A stretch of 19,572 nt of DNA from an uncultured Oscillospiraceae bacterium (GTDB lineage: Bacteria > Bacillota > Clostridia > Oscillospirales > Oscillospiraceae): the NCBI GenBank assembly GCA_910584045.1, contig CAJTYO010000052.1:1-19572 (forward strand), written 5' to 3'. A program made the position numbers and the translations under genes. Positions 1 through 7,794 of the stretch are shown piece by piece (position 1 is the first letter of the stretch; every line of letters starts with the position of its first letter). The notes under the pieces were generated by a model. The model searched no databases. It was not told the origin of the DNA and was given only the letters and a program-made list of their open reading frames with translations.

Positions 1-1
1 T

Positions 2-89
2 TGGTGCGCGAGGCGGGACTTGAACCCGCACGCCCGTAATGAGCACTAGAACCTGAATCTAGCGAGTCTGCCAATTCCACCACTCGCGC
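2..89 (-). tRNA. tRNA-Leu (anticodon CAG)
   Basis: Read on the minus strand this folds as a class II tRNA. The acceptor arm GCGCGAG (83-89) pairs with CTCGCGC (6-12), followed by discriminator A and an encoded CCA (2-4). The T arm contains GGGTTCAAGTCCC. The anticodon stem CTAGA/TCTAG encloses the loop TTCAGGT, giving anticodon CAG, which reads CUG leucine codons. The extra stem-loop between anticodon and T arms is the long variable arm expected of tRNA-Leu. It lies 35 bp downstream of a second tRNA-Leu and probably shares its transcript. Any downstream gene is outside the window. Confidence 0.95.
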
Positions 90-124
90 GCATCTATTTA
101 ATTTGTGGTCCGCGGCGAGAGGAG

Positions 125-209
125 TGGTGCGAGTGACGGGACTTGAACCCGTACGTCTGTTGACACACGCCCCTCAAACGTGCCTGTCTACCAGTTCCAG
201 CACACTCGC
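125..209 (-). tRNA. tRNA-Leu (anticodon GAG)
   Basis: Minus-strand class II tRNA. Acceptor GCGAGTG (203-209) pairs with its 3' partner near 129-135, and discriminator A plus CCA (125-127) is encoded. The anticodon stem CACGT/GCGTG (with a T-G closing pair) holds the loop TTGAGGG, so the anticodon is GAG, reading CUC and CUU leucine codons. The T arm has GGGTTCAAGTCCC and a long variable arm is present. It is the promoter-proximal gene of a two-gene leucine tRNA unit running leftwards. Confidence 0.95.
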
Positions 210-242
210 GTTTCCCTTCTGTTGGGCTGACCAGCAAGGGTT

Positions 243-271
243 ATTATAATCACTTGCCCCCCATTTGTCAA
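243..271 (-). promoter_or_regulatory. Promoter of the tRNA-Leu pair
   Basis: On the minus strand a perfect -35 TTGACA (266-271) and perfect -10 TATAAT (243-248) are separated by exactly 17 bp. The -10 ends 34 bp upstream of the mature 5' end of tRNA-Leu(GAG). A full-consensus sigma-A promoter fits strong, constitutive stable-RNA expression. Confidence 0.9.
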
Positions 272-312
272 CACTTAATTTGCAAAAAATTCAATTTTTT
301 TCTCTGCCTCCC

Positions 313-341
313 GTGACAACCCGTTTTGTGTGTGATACACT
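313..341 (+). promoter_or_regulatory. Promoter of the nnrD-lipoprotein-alr operon
   Basis: GTGACA (313-318), a 17-bp spacer and TACACT (336-341). A TG one base upstream of the -10 (TGA-TACACT) makes it an extended -10 element. It lies 28 bp before the nnrD ATG and is back to back with the tRNA promoter. A ribosome site AGGAAGG follows at about 356-362. Confidence 0.7.
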
Positions 342-369
342 AATAAAAAATCTCTAGGAAGGTGGTCAC

Positions 370-1209
370 ATGGAGCTCATCACTCGGAGTCTTGTTCAGA
401 CCTTGCTGCCGCCCCGGAATCAGCTGGGGCACAAGGGGAACTTCGGCAGAGTATACGTCTGGGGCGGCTGCACAGGTTACACCGGTGCGCCCATATACGC
501 CGGCGAGGCGGCGATGCGCACAGGCAGCGGTCTGGTATATGTGGGCGTCCCCACTGCGATCTATCCCATCGCCGCCGCCCAGTGCGGCGCGGCCATGGTA
601 CAGCCCCTACCAGATGATGGCGAGCTGCTGGAGCGGATGCAGCGTTGCGACGCAGTGCTCATCGGCCCGGGACTGGGCCGGGCGCGGGAGACGGAGAAGC
701 TGGTCTTGGCCCTCCTGCGGGAGCTGACCGTGCCGGTGGTGTTGGATGCGGACGGCATAAATGCGGTTTCCGCGCATATCCATGTATTGGACGGCCGGCG
801 GGGCGTCACGGTGCTCACCCCCCACGAGGGGGAGTTCGTCCGGCTGGACGGTGACTTCCTCCCCGGCAGAAGCGACCGGGAGCGTTCGGCGGCGGATTTT
901 GCCCGGCGGCACGGCTGCGTAACAGTGCTCAAGGGACCTGGCACCATTGTGGCCGGGCCGGAGGGTACGGTGCGGCGTAACACCACCGGCGGCACCGGCC
1001 TGGCCAAGGGAGGAAGCGGCGATATTCTGGCGGGGATGATTCTGTCTCTGTTGGGACAGGGGGCCGGGCCGGAGGAGGCTGCCGCCTGCGCCGTGTGGCT
1101 CCATGGCCGGGCGGGGGATCTGGCGGAAGCTGCGCTCACTGCCTATGCCATGACGCCTCTGGACCTGCTGGACTGGCTGCCCGCCGCATTCAAAGACTTG
1201 GAGGAATAA
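370..1209 (+). CDS. nnrD: ADP-dependent NAD(P)H-hydrate dehydratase
   Basis: A 279-aa protein of the YjeF C-terminal (carbohydrate kinase-like) family. It dehydrates the S form of damaged NADHX/NADPHX back to NAD(P)H using ADP, a metabolite-repair role in the cytoplasm. Visible motifs are GCTGYTGAP (33-41), GPGLGR (99-104), LDADGIN (125-131), LTPHEGEF (149-156), LKGPGT (187-192) and the signature AKGGSGDILAG (212-222) with the catalytic Asp218. The N-terminal NnrE epimerase domain found in fused homologues is absent, so this is a stand-alone dehydratase like B. subtilis YxkO. The ATG at 370 follows an AGGAAGG site. The lipoprotein gene starts 16 bp after the stop, implying one transcript with alr. 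Confidence 0.92.
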   Translation: MELITRSLVQTLLPPRNQLGHKGNFGRVYVWGGCTGYTGAPIYAGEAAMRTGSGLVYVGVPTAIYPIAAAQCGAAMVQPLPDDGELLERMQRCDAVLIGPGLGRARETEKLVLALLRELTVPVVLDADGINAVSAHIHVLDGRRGVTVLTPHEGEFVRLDGDFLPGRSDRERSAADFARRHGCVTVLKGPGTIVAGPEGTVRRNTTGGTGLAKGGSGDILAGMILSLLGQGAGPEEAAACAVWLHGRAGDLAEAALTAYAMTPLDLLDWLPAAFKDLEE

Positions 1210-1225
1210 AAAAGGAGGGAATCCC

Positions 1226-1987
1226 GTGCGAAAAGCGCTGCTTTTTGCACCAATGCTGATGCTCCTGCTCACCGCCTGCGGCGGTGGAGGGGAGAAAGTG
1301 GACCCGGCTGCGGAGCTCCAGGCGCAGTATGCCGCCCTGGCCTCCGCCACGATGGAGGCGGACATTGCGTGTCATTACACCGACGAGGTGCGGACTTACA
1401 CTCTGCTGTGTGCTTATACGCCAGGTGAGAGCACCGTAACAGTCCTCGCCCCCGCCAATCTCTCCGGAATCTCCGCCACAGTGGCGGATGGAAAGCTGAG
1501 ACTGAGCTACGAGGACATCTCCCTGGACGCCGGGGGCTACTCTGCCGCGGACACCTCGTCAGTGACAGCGCTGCCGCGTCTTATGGCGGCGGCAGGGAGC
1601 GGCTATGTCACCGAGCAGAGCGAGGAGACGGTGGGCGAGCGGAACTGTCTACGCCTGAGCTGCGACCTGCCCGACGACGCAGCTACGGTATATACTACCT
1701 GGTTCGACCAGGAGACGCTGCTGCCGCTGCGCAGTGAGATCACGACGGACGGCCAGATGGTCTTTGAGGTGGCCTGGACCCGCTTTGAGGTGACGGGCCG
1801 GACCGAGCCCGGCGAGGCGGAGAGCGGTCAGCCGGACACGCCGAACCAGCCCTCTGCCCCCTCCGAACAGTCTGACGGCGGGGAAACGCCGTCAAACCCA
1901 GGCGGGGACCAGCCGTCGGAGAATGTGTCCGCCCAGACTTGGACTCCTGCCGAGGAGGCGGCGGCCTACGCCGAAGCGGAGGAATAG
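1226..1987 (+). CDS. LolA/YdcC-like lipoprotein
   Basis: A 253-aa predicted surface lipoprotein that starts with GTG, set by an AAGGAGGGA site at 1212-1220. Residues 1-18 form a lipoprotein signal peptide ending in the lipobox L-T-A-C, with Cys18 as the lipidation site, followed by a Gly-rich linker. Residues 25-185 look like a half-barrel domain of the YdcC / outer-membrane lipoprotein-sorting (LolA-like) type, including a TTWFDQETLLPLRSE segment of the kind these proteins use after the fatty-acid-binding strands. Residues 186-253 are low complexity, rich in Pro, Glu, Ser, Gly, then Ala-Glu, and are probably disordered. The assignment rests on fold-like appearance and on its place directly before alr, as ydcC precedes alr in Bacillus. 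The ligand is unknown. Confidence 0.7.
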   Translation: MRKALLFAPMLMLLLTACGGGGEKVDPAAELQAQYAALASATMEADIACHYTDEVRTYTLLCAYTPGESTVTVLAPANLSGISATVADGKLRLSYEDISLDAGGYSAADTSSVTALPRLMAAAGSGYVTEQSEETVGERNCLRLSCDLPDDAATVYTTWFDQETLLPLRSEITTDGQMVFEVAWTRFEVTGRTEPGEAESGQPDTPNQPSAPSEQSDGGETPSNPGGDQPSENVSAQTWTPAEEAAAYAEAEE

Positions 1988-2018
1988 ACCCTATTTACGA
2001 AAGATGAGGTAACAGGGA

Positions 2019-3188
2019 ATGGAGAGCACACTGAAGCGCACCTGGGTGGAGATTGATCTGGATGCGCTGACCCACAATTACCATGCTTTATGCTGTAGGA
2101 TGGGACCGAATTCCCGTTTTGTGGGGGTAGTCAAGGCGGATGCCTACGGACACGGAGCAGTTGAAGTGTCCCGTGTCCTGGAGGAGCTGGGAGCGGGAGG
2201 CCTGGCGGTGTCCAATATAGACGAGGCCCGGGAGCTGCGCGGCGCGGGCATCCGCCTGCCCATCCTGCAGCTGGGGCTGACGCCGGCGGACCAGACGACC
2301 CTGGCCATAGAAAACCAGATTGCCCAGACGGTGTGGAGCGAGAGCGCTGCCGAGGCCTTCTCTCGGGAGGCGGTGCGGCTGGGCGGGGTTTTGACGGTAC
2401 ACATCAAGCTGGACACCGGGATGTCCCGCTTGGGATTTCAGTGCGACCGGCCACACTTTGAGGCCTCCTTAGAGGCTATCTGCCGGGTGTGCGGGCTGCC
2501 GGGGCTGGAAGCGGAGGGGATATTCACTCACTTCGCCGTTTCCGACGAGACCGGGGAGAGCAGCAGAGACTACACCCTTCGGCAGTATGACCGGTTCCGC
2601 TCCATGGTCCGGGCGCTGGAGATGCGGGGGGCGACATTCCGGCTTCTCCACTGCGCCAATAGCGGGGCCACCGTCGCCTATCCTCGGTTTGCGCACGACC
2701 TGTTCCGTCCGGGGATCATTACTTATGGTATTGGGCATCAGGCCGGGGAGTTGGGGCTGCTGCCTGTGATGACTCTGAAGACGGTGGTGGGGGCGATCAA
2801 GGAGCTGCTGCCGGACACCGCCGTCAGCTATGGGCGCACCTTTCGAGCCCGGCGGCCCAGCAGGGTGGGCGTCCTGCCCATCGGGTATGCCGACGGGCTC
2901 CACCGCACGCTGTCCAACCGCTGGCAGGTATGGACGGCACAAGGGCCCGCTCCTGTCGTGGGGAACATCTGCATGGATATGTGCATGGTTGATCTGACGG
3001 ACCTGCCCCAGGTGGGAGAGGGAGATGAGGTAGAGGTCTATGGCCCCAACAGCTCCGTCAACGACGCGGCGGCGGCGGCAGGAACGATTTCCTATGAGCT
3101 AACATGCGCCGTGAGCAAGCGGGTGCCCAGGGTTTATTTGCGGGGTGGGAAGGAGGTCTCCCGGGAGCTGCTGTTGAGGGGGATATAA
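2019..3188 (+). CDS. alr: Alanine racemase
   Basis: A 389-aa fold-type III PLP enzyme that interconverts L- and D-alanine to supply D-Ala for peptidoglycan. The PLP-binding lysine is Lys39 in VVKADAYGHG (37-46), and the second catalytic base is Tyr271 in VSYGRTF. The C-terminal beta domain carries GYADGLHR (289-296) and VVGNICMDM (313-321). The length is normal and no signal peptide is present. The ATG has a modest site, GATGAGG, 9 bases upstream. It is the third gene of the operon, 31 bp after the lipoprotein. Pairing of nnrD or ydcC with alr is a recurring Firmicute neighbourhood. Confidence 0.97.
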   Translation: MESTLKRTWVEIDLDALTHNYHALCCRMGPNSRFVGVVKADAYGHGAVEVSRVLEELGAGGLAVSNIDEARELRGAGIRLPILQLGLTPADQTTLAIENQIAQTVWSESAAEAFSREAVRLGGVLTVHIKLDTGMSRLGFQCDRPHFEASLEAICRVCGLPGLEAEGIFTHFAVSDETGESSRDYTLRQYDRFRSMVRALEMRGATFRLLHCANSGATVAYPRFAHDLFRPGIITYGIGHQAGELGLLPVMTLKTVVGAIKELLPDTAVSYGRTFRARRPSRVGVLPIGYADGLHRTLSNRWQVWTAQGPAPVVGNICMDMCMVDLTDLPQVGEGDEVEVYGPNSSVNDAAAAAGTISYELTCAVSKRVPRVYLRGGKEVSRELLLRGI

Positions 3189-3211
3189 ATGCACTCCGGA
3201 CGAGGGATGTC

Positions 3212-3244
3212 TGTGTACTTTTTCCAGGATATGAAAAGTACACA
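3212..3244. repeat. Perfect 11-bp inverted repeat after alr
   Basis: TGTGTACTTTT (3212-3222) and AAAAGTACACA (3234-3244) are exact reverse complements around an 11-base loop containing CCAGGA. The stem could end transcription from alr weakly, but there is no T-run after it. The core GTACTTTTTCC-AGGA resembles the arm of the larger element at 10612-10662, suggesting a dispersed palindromic repeat family. Confidence 0.6.
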
Positions 3245-3300
3245 AAGATCGCTTAGGGTGAAAGCTCCGCTTTAGGCCCTGAGGGAGCGGCGGGGTTCCC

Positions 3301-3329
3301 TTTACAAAGCTGCGCGAATCGGGTATAAT
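3301..3329 (+). promoter_or_regulatory. Promoter of the flavoprotein gene
   Basis: TTTACA (3301-3306), 17-bp spacer, perfect TATAAT (3324-3329). The -10 ends 64 bp before the ATG at 3394. It separates this gene from the alr operon. Confidence 0.8.
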
Positions 3330-3393
3330 TGGTTCATCAGGTCGGAAAGACGGCCTTTCCCCGTCAATTTCAAACATAGAAAGGATAACCGTA

Positions 3394-4011
3394 ATGAAGG
3401 TATTGATGATCAACGGCAGTCCCCGGGTCAACGGTAACACCGCTACGGCCCTCCATGAGATGGAAAAAATCTTCCAGCAGGAGGGTGTGGAAACCGAAAT
3501 CATCCACGTGGGCAACAAAGACATCCGCGGCTGCATCGGCTGCCGCAAATGCCGCGAAACCGGCAAATGCGTTTTCGACGATCTGGTCAATGAGACCTCC
3601 CCCAAATTCGCGGCCTGCGACGGGCTGGTGGTGGGCAGCCCCGTGTATTTCGCCTCTGCCAACGCTACCCTGGTGGCCTTCATTACCAGACTCTTCTACA
3701 GCGCCGGGTTTGATAAAACCATGAAGGTGGGCGCCAGCGTTGTTGCCGCCCGCCGGGGTGGATTGTCGGCTACATTCGACGAGCTGAACAAGTTCTTCAC
3801 CATCTCCGGAATGCCCGTGGCCTCCGGACAATACTGGAACAGCGTACATGGTCAGACCCCCGGCGAGGCGGCCCAGGATGAGGAGGGCATGCAGGGTATG
3901 CGGACCCTGGCAAGGAATATGACCTTCCTTATGCGTGGCATCGCGCTGGCAAAAGAAAAATACGGCCTGCCGGAAAAGGAGCCTACCCGTTTTACAAATT
4001 TCATACGTTAA
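3394..4011 (+). CDS. NADPH-dependent FMN reductase / iron-sulfur flavoprotein
   Basis: A 205-aa flavodoxin-fold protein. The N-terminal FMN phosphate loop is visible as INGSPRVNGNT (6-16), and a second flavin-binding strand appears as VVGSPVYFASAN (79-90). Between them a compact cysteine cluster C-x2-C-x2-C-x5-C (Cys47, 50, 53, 59) matches the 4Fe-4S motif of Isf-type flavoproteins, so it probably transfers electrons from NAD(P)H or ferredoxin to a small acceptor in the cytoplasm. The physiological acceptor is unknown. The ATG follows an AGAAAGGA site. The gene is monocistronic, with a promoter upstream and a strong hairpin downstream. Some relatives are annotated simply as NAD(P)H-dependent oxidoreductase. 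Confidence 0.85.
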   Translation: MKVLMINGSPRVNGNTATALHEMEKIFQQEGVETEIIHVGNKDIRGCIGCRKCRETGKCVFDDLVNETSPKFAACDGLVVGSPVYFASANATLVAFITRLFYSAGFDKTMKVGASVVAARRGGLSATFDELNKFFTISGMPVASGQYWNSVHGQTPGEAAQDEEGMQGMRTLARNMTFLMRGIALAKEKYGLPEKEPTRFTNFIR

Positions 4012-4018
4012 AGATATG

Positions 4019-4061
4019 AACAGCGAAGCGGGACCATTGCGGTCCTGCTTCGCTGTTTCTT
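4019..4061. terminator. Bidirectional hairpin terminator
   Basis: AACAGCGAAGCGGGACC (4019-4035) pairs with GGTCCTGCTTCGCTGTT (4041-4057) over 17 bp with one G-U, around the loop ATTGC. TCTT follows on the plus strand. It sits between the convergent flavoprotein and GH3 genes and can serve both. Confidence 0.8.
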
Positions 4062-4073
4062 AGAGCCTGTTTA

Positions 4074-6386
4074 TTATTTCACTGTGCGCGGGTTGGTGGA
4101 CAAATTTCCCCCTTGCGCCGCAATATGGTCAACGCACTCGAAAATACAAAACGATCCGCTGAGCAGGTCCTCTCCGCCGTCCTGAAGGAACCACTCGATC
4201 CGTCCGGGGGGCAGAACCTCATGGCCGGCGGCATCCCACTGGGTCAGGCTCTCCCGTGGAATCTCCAGATGGAGAGTTTTCTCCTGCCCGGGGGCCAGCT
4301 CTACTTTGTCAAAGGCGCACAGTGCACGGACGCGGGAGGAAGTAATGCCCTGGGTACGGTGGAGGTACAGCTGTGGCACCGCGCAGGCAGTCCGGGCTCC
4401 GGCATTGCGGACGGCAGCGGAGAGAACGAGCGCCCCCGGCTCCGGGGCAGAGAGCAGCGTGTAGTTGAACTGGGTGTAGGTCAGGCCGAAGCCGAAGGCG
4501 TACCGGGGACGGTCCGCGTCGCAGTATCGCATCCCCTGATAGGAATCCTTATAATTGTAGTACACCGGCAGCTGCCCCGCACGGTCCGGCAGAGAGACCG
4601 GCAGACGGCCTGCTGGAGACAGCTCCCCGAACAGCAGCTTCGCCAGCGCCTCGCCGCCAGTGAGACCGGGATAGAAGCAGCAGAAGATCGCGTCGGAGCA
4701 GGCGTCGATGTCTGCCATCTCGTAGGGACGGCCCTGAATGAGAACCGTGACCACCGGCTTCCCGCTCTCCCGCAACCGCCGAAGGAGAGTCAGCTGGTCA
4801 CCCGGCAGACGCAGCAGGGCCGCGTCTACGTTCTCACCGCAGTCCATGCTGACCGCCGACTGGTCCGCCAGCGCGCCGTTATCCAGAAAATCTCCACCGC
4901 AAAAGCGGCTGGAGGTCCCGCCCAGGGCCGCCACGATCACGTCCGCCTCCCCGGCGGCCTTCGCCGCATCGTCCACCAGCTCCGGGGAGGGGGCGAACCG
5001 GTCACAGCCGGGACGAAAAGTCAGCTCCGCCGGACCGCCCCTTCGCCGGAGCCACCCCTCCAGTCCCTGCCGGACAGTGTCGCCAGACTCGGATCGGACG
5101 GGGGGTGTGTAGTCTCCCAACTGGCAGTAGATCTCGTCTGCACTGGGGCCTGTGAGGAGGATGCGCAGAGGCTTCGTCCCGTCCAGGGGCAGCAGGCCGC
5201 CGGCATTTTTCAGCAGCACGACGCTCTCCACCGCCAGACGCTTCACTTGGGGATGGGCCTCGGGTGTATAGCCCTGCCAATGATCGCTCTCCGGCACGAA
5301 GGGCTCCTCAAAGAGCCCGCGGCGGAATTTCAGAGTCAGTACCCTCGCCGCCGCTTCGTCAATCCGTGCCGGACTGGTCAGGCCGCGGGACACAGCCTCC
5401 TCCAGCCGGCCAAAGGCCGTATCCCACAGGCCCAGGTCCACACCGGCCTCCAGAGCCATTGCGCCGGAGGCCGCCCGGTCCCCGGTGACGGAGTCCAGCT
5501 GATCAATGGCCACACCGTCGCTGACCACCAGGCCGGTGAAGCCGTACTCCCCGCGCAGCAGACTTCGCAGCAGCCAGGGGTTGGCGTGGCAGTATATGCC
5601 GTCAATCTCATTATAGGCGGCCATGAGGGCGGCGGCACCAGCCTCCACGGCGGCTTTTGCCGCAGGCAGATGGATTTCCCGCAGCTCCCTGGGGCCGATC
5701 CGTGCGGCGGAGGCGTTCACACCGCCGGTGGTCTCCCCTTGGGCGCAGAAGTGTTTGACGCACACGTCCACCCCTTGTTTCCGGATACCCCGGACCGCCG
5801 CCGCCGTCATGCGGGCACACAGCAGGGGGTCCTCGCTGTAGCACTCCTCGCTCCGGCCCCACCGGGGGTCCCGGAGAACGTCCAGGGCGGACACCAGGGC
5901 CAGGTCTACCCCCAGCTCCCGCAGCTGCATCCCGCAGACCGCCGCCGCCTCCTCCAGCAGCGCCGGGGACCAACTGGCCCCGGAGGCCAGATTCACCGGC
6001 AGAAGATACCCGTCCAGGGCCTGGTGGCCGTGGGGGCACTCGCTGGTCATCAGCACGGGGATGCCCAGCCGGGAGTGATCCAAAACAAAGCGCTGAATCA
6101 GATTCCGGGTTCGGGGGGACAGCACGCCGTCCAGACCTGTGGAGAAGTCGCGCCCGGACCAGGGGTCCGCCCGGTACAGCCCATACAGCGCCCCAAGGCC
6201 GCCGAAACGGATGGCCTCCTCTCGCAGCGCCTCTGACAGAACGATGTTGTCTCCGTGCCGTTCATAGCAGGCAAAGCCGTACAGCCGCTGATTCAGCTGG
6301 CCGATCTTTTCCCGTAGTGTCATGTGGGAGAGCAGATCGGCGGCGCGTGCCTCAGGCGGCAGAGAGGCGTCTTTGTATAATTCCAT
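4074..6386 (-). CDS. Glycoside hydrolase family 3 (beta-glucosidase-like)
   Basis: A 770-aa cytoplasmic retaining exo-glycosidase with no signal peptide. The N-terminal TIM barrel (about 10-330) shows LRDPRWGRSEECYSED (171-186), the KHF motif (211-213) and nucleophile Asp290 in VVSDGVAID; many GH3 enzymes have SDW there, this one has SDG. The alpha/beta sandwich (about 380-620) begins with the AVESVVLLKN segment, and a fibronectin III-like domain (about 645-755) follows the YAFGFGLTYTQF signature. The family covers beta-glucosidase, beta-xylosidase and related activities, so the sugar is not fixed by sequence. The ATG has GGGAGGAA 8 bases upstream. The gene diverges from the sugar importer and GH130/GH38 genes, which suggests it trims a beta-linked residue of the same imported glycan. 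Confidence 0.9.
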   Translation of the reverse strand: MELYKDASLPPEARAADLLSHMTLREKIGQLNQRLYGFACYERHGDNIVLSEALREEAIRFGGLGALYGLYRADPWSGRDFSTGLDGVLSPRTRNLIQRFVLDHSRLGIPVLMTSECPHGHQALDGYLLPVNLASGASWSPALLEEAAAVCGMQLRELGVDLALVSALDVLRDPRWGRSEECYSEDPLLCARMTAAAVRGIRKQGVDVCVKHFCAQGETTGGVNASAARIGPRELREIHLPAAKAAVEAGAAALMAAYNEIDGIYCHANPWLLRSLLRGEYGFTGLVVSDGVAIDQLDSVTGDRAASGAMALEAGVDLGLWDTAFGRLEEAVSRGLTSPARIDEAAARVLTLKFRRGLFEEPFVPESDHWQGYTPEAHPQVKRLAVESVVLLKNAGGLLPLDGTKPLRILLTGPSADEIYCQLGDYTPPVRSESGDTVRQGLEGWLRRRGGPAELTFRPGCDRFAPSPELVDDAAKAAGEADVIVAALGGTSSRFCGGDFLDNGALADQSAVSMDCGENVDAALLRLPGDQLTLLRRLRESGKPVVTVLIQGRPYEMADIDACSDAIFCCFYPGLTGGEALAKLLFGELSPAGRLPVSLPDRAGQLPVYYNYKDSYQGMRYCDADRPRYAFGFGLTYTQFNYTLLSAPEPGALVLSAAVRNAGARTACAVPQLYLHRTQGITSSRVRALCAFDKVELAPGQEKTLHLEIPRESLTQWDAAGHEVLPPGRIEWFLQDGGEDLLSGSFCIFECVDHIAAQGGNLSTNPRTVK

Positions 6387-6415
6387 ATGTGTGTTCCTCC
6401 CAGTGATTTTGGGTC

Positions 6416-6444
6416 AGTATAGCATATTGTGCGGGGGAGTACAA
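6416..6444 (-). promoter_or_regulatory. Promoter of the GH3 gene
   Basis: On the minus strand TTGTAC (6439-6444), 17-bp spacer, TATACT (6416-6421). The -10 ends 29 bp upstream of the GH3 start codon. Confidence 0.65.
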
Positions 6445-6454
6445 CGCCGAAAAG

Positions 6455-6475
6455 CGTCCGCCGCTCCGGCGGACG
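6455..6475. repeat. GC-rich hairpin in the divergent region
   Basis: CGTCCGCCG (6455-6463) and CGGCGGACG (6467-6475) form a perfect 9-bp stem with a 3-base loop, followed at once by a second small hairpin GCCCC-TGC-GGGGC. The rest of the roughly 410-bp gap between GH3 and the permease shows no convincing gene; it holds the two divergent promoters and a short palindrome. Confidence 0.6.
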
Positions 6476-6668
6476 GAGCCCCTGCGGGGCCCACGCTCTG
6501 TGACAGAAATATTCATGGTTCGGGGTGCGGTTTCCCTGCGGTGTGCAAATGTTTGGGAGAGAAGGAGAAGACAGAGCGCAGCGACCTGAAATTCGGCGTT
6601 TTGTGGATATTTGGACGGTATTTTCCGTTCAAAATGCAGAAAATTTGATTGCTGTCTTTTCTGTACTA

Positions 6669-6681
6669 TAAAGTAACTTTA
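6669..6681. promoter_or_regulatory. Candidate operator palindrome
   Basis: TAAAGT-A-ACTTTA is a perfect 6-bp inverted repeat around one base, 30 bp upstream of the importer -10 box. Its place is right for a regulator site, but the repeat is short and AT-rich and no regulator gene is in the window, so this is only a candidate. Confidence 0.3.
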
Positions 6682-6704
6682 CAATACTTCCCTACCTGAT
6701 TTCA

Positions 6705-6716
6705 AGTTGTTATAAT
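6705..6716 (+). promoter_or_regulatory. Extended -10 promoter of the importer operon
   Basis: A perfect TATAAT (6711-6716) with TG at the extended -10 position (TGT-TATAAT), but no good -35 box at 16-18 bp (TTCCCT at 17). A missing -35 with an extended -10 fits a promoter that depends on an activator. It leaves a leader of about 80 nt before the permease ATG. Confidence 0.55.
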
Positions 6717-6800
6717 AAATCCCGTTAGGCGGGGGAGATTTTGTGTAAATTGACAACGCCTTTCCCCGCCAAATCAGAGAGGAAGGAAAAGGTGAACCGT

Positions 6801-7781
6801 ATGCAACAAAACAAGGCTCCCGCAAAGGTCCAGGCAGAGCCGCCGAAGAAGAAGCGCTGGTGGACAAAGGACGACACTGAGCTGACCATTCTGGCTCTGC
6901 CCACCACGGTATGGTACATACTCTTTTGTTACCTACCCATGTTTGGCATCATTCTGGCGTTCAAGGATTATACCATCACGCCGGGCGCGAATTTCCTGAC
7001 CAGCCTGCTTAACAGCAAGTGGGTGGGGTTCGAGAACTTTAAGTATTTCTTCGGACTTCAGGATTTCCCCCAGATTCTGCGCAACACGCTGCTGTACAAC
7101 ATTGTGTTCATCATTCTGGACATTGTACTGCCCGTGACGCTGGCCATCCTCATCAGCAACATCTATAGCAAGCGCAAGTCCAAGACCTATCAGACCCTGA
7201 TGTTCATGCCCCACTTCATGAGCTGGGTCGTGGTCAGCTACTTCGTATATGCCTTCCTGGTTACCGATAAGGGCCTGCTTAACGCCATTATCCGCGCCTT
7301 CGGCGGCCAGAACATCCCCTGGTACTCTACCCCCGCGGCCTGGCCCTTCATCATTGTGATTATGCATGTGTGGAAGACCATCGGCTACAAAATGGTGGTT
7401 TACCTGGCCAGCATCACCGGCATTGATTCCAGCCTCTATGAGGCGGCGGTGCTGGATGGCGCCAGCAAGTTCCAGCAGGCCCGCTATATCACCATTCCCT
7501 CCCTGCGCCCCATTATCATTATGATGTTCATCCTGGCTATCGGCGGCATCTTCTCCTCCGATTTCGGCCTGTTTTACCAAGTGTCCCGCGGCGCTCAGCA
7601 GCCCCTGACGCCCATGGTGGCCACGCTGGACGTGAAGGTCTACCAGATGCTGACCTCCAACACCATCAGCCTGGGCAAGACGTCGGCGGCCTCCCTCTTC
7701 CAGGCGGTCGTGGGGTGCATCACCATCCTGTCTGCCAACGCCATTGTGCGGAAGTTTGACCGGACCAGTGCTTTGATTTAA
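6801..7781 (+). CDS. Sugar ABC transporter permease (LplB family)
   Basis: A 326-aa integral membrane subunit of a carbohydrate importer. After a cationic N-terminus (PPKKKRWW) the first membrane helix spans about 29-54 and further helices follow, six in total expected. The cytoplasmic EAA loop that contacts the ATPase is YEAAVLDGASKFQQARYI (213-230). The frame is open upstream to a TTG at 6741 and a GTG at 6792; I chose the ATG at 6801 because AGGAAGGAAAAGG lies just before it, and the resulting length is usual for the family. GTG 6792 is the alternative. It is the first gene of the operon, and the partner permease starts 13 bp downstream. Confidence 0.93.
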   Translation: MQQNKAPAKVQAEPPKKKRWWTKDDTELTILALPTTVWYILFCYLPMFGIILAFKDYTITPGANFLTSLLNSKWVGFENFKYFFGLQDFPQILRNTLLYNIVFIILDIVLPVTLAILISNIYSKRKSKTYQTLMFMPHFMSWVVVSYFVYAFLVTDKGLLNAIIRAFGGQNIPWYSTPAAWPFIIVIMHVWKTIGYKMVVYLASITGIDSSLYEAAVLDGASKFQQARYITIPSLRPIIIMMFILAIGGIFSSDFGLFYQVSRGAQQPLTPMVATLDVKVYQMLTSNTISLGKTSAASLFQAVVGCITILSANAIVRKFDRTSALI

Positions 7782-7794
7782 GGAGGCGGCGATC

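Noticed and set aside
4113..6236. A 707-codon plus-strand open frame opposite the GH3 gene.
   Set aside because: It mirrors the GH3 coding strand, lacks a recognisable domain and has a Gln/Arg/Gly-rich composition typical of antisense shadows.
6549..6670. Small plus-strand frame starting MFGREGEDRAQ in the divergent control region.
   Set aside because: No Shine-Dalgarno at a proper distance and no recognisable motif; probably chance in a regulatory gap.
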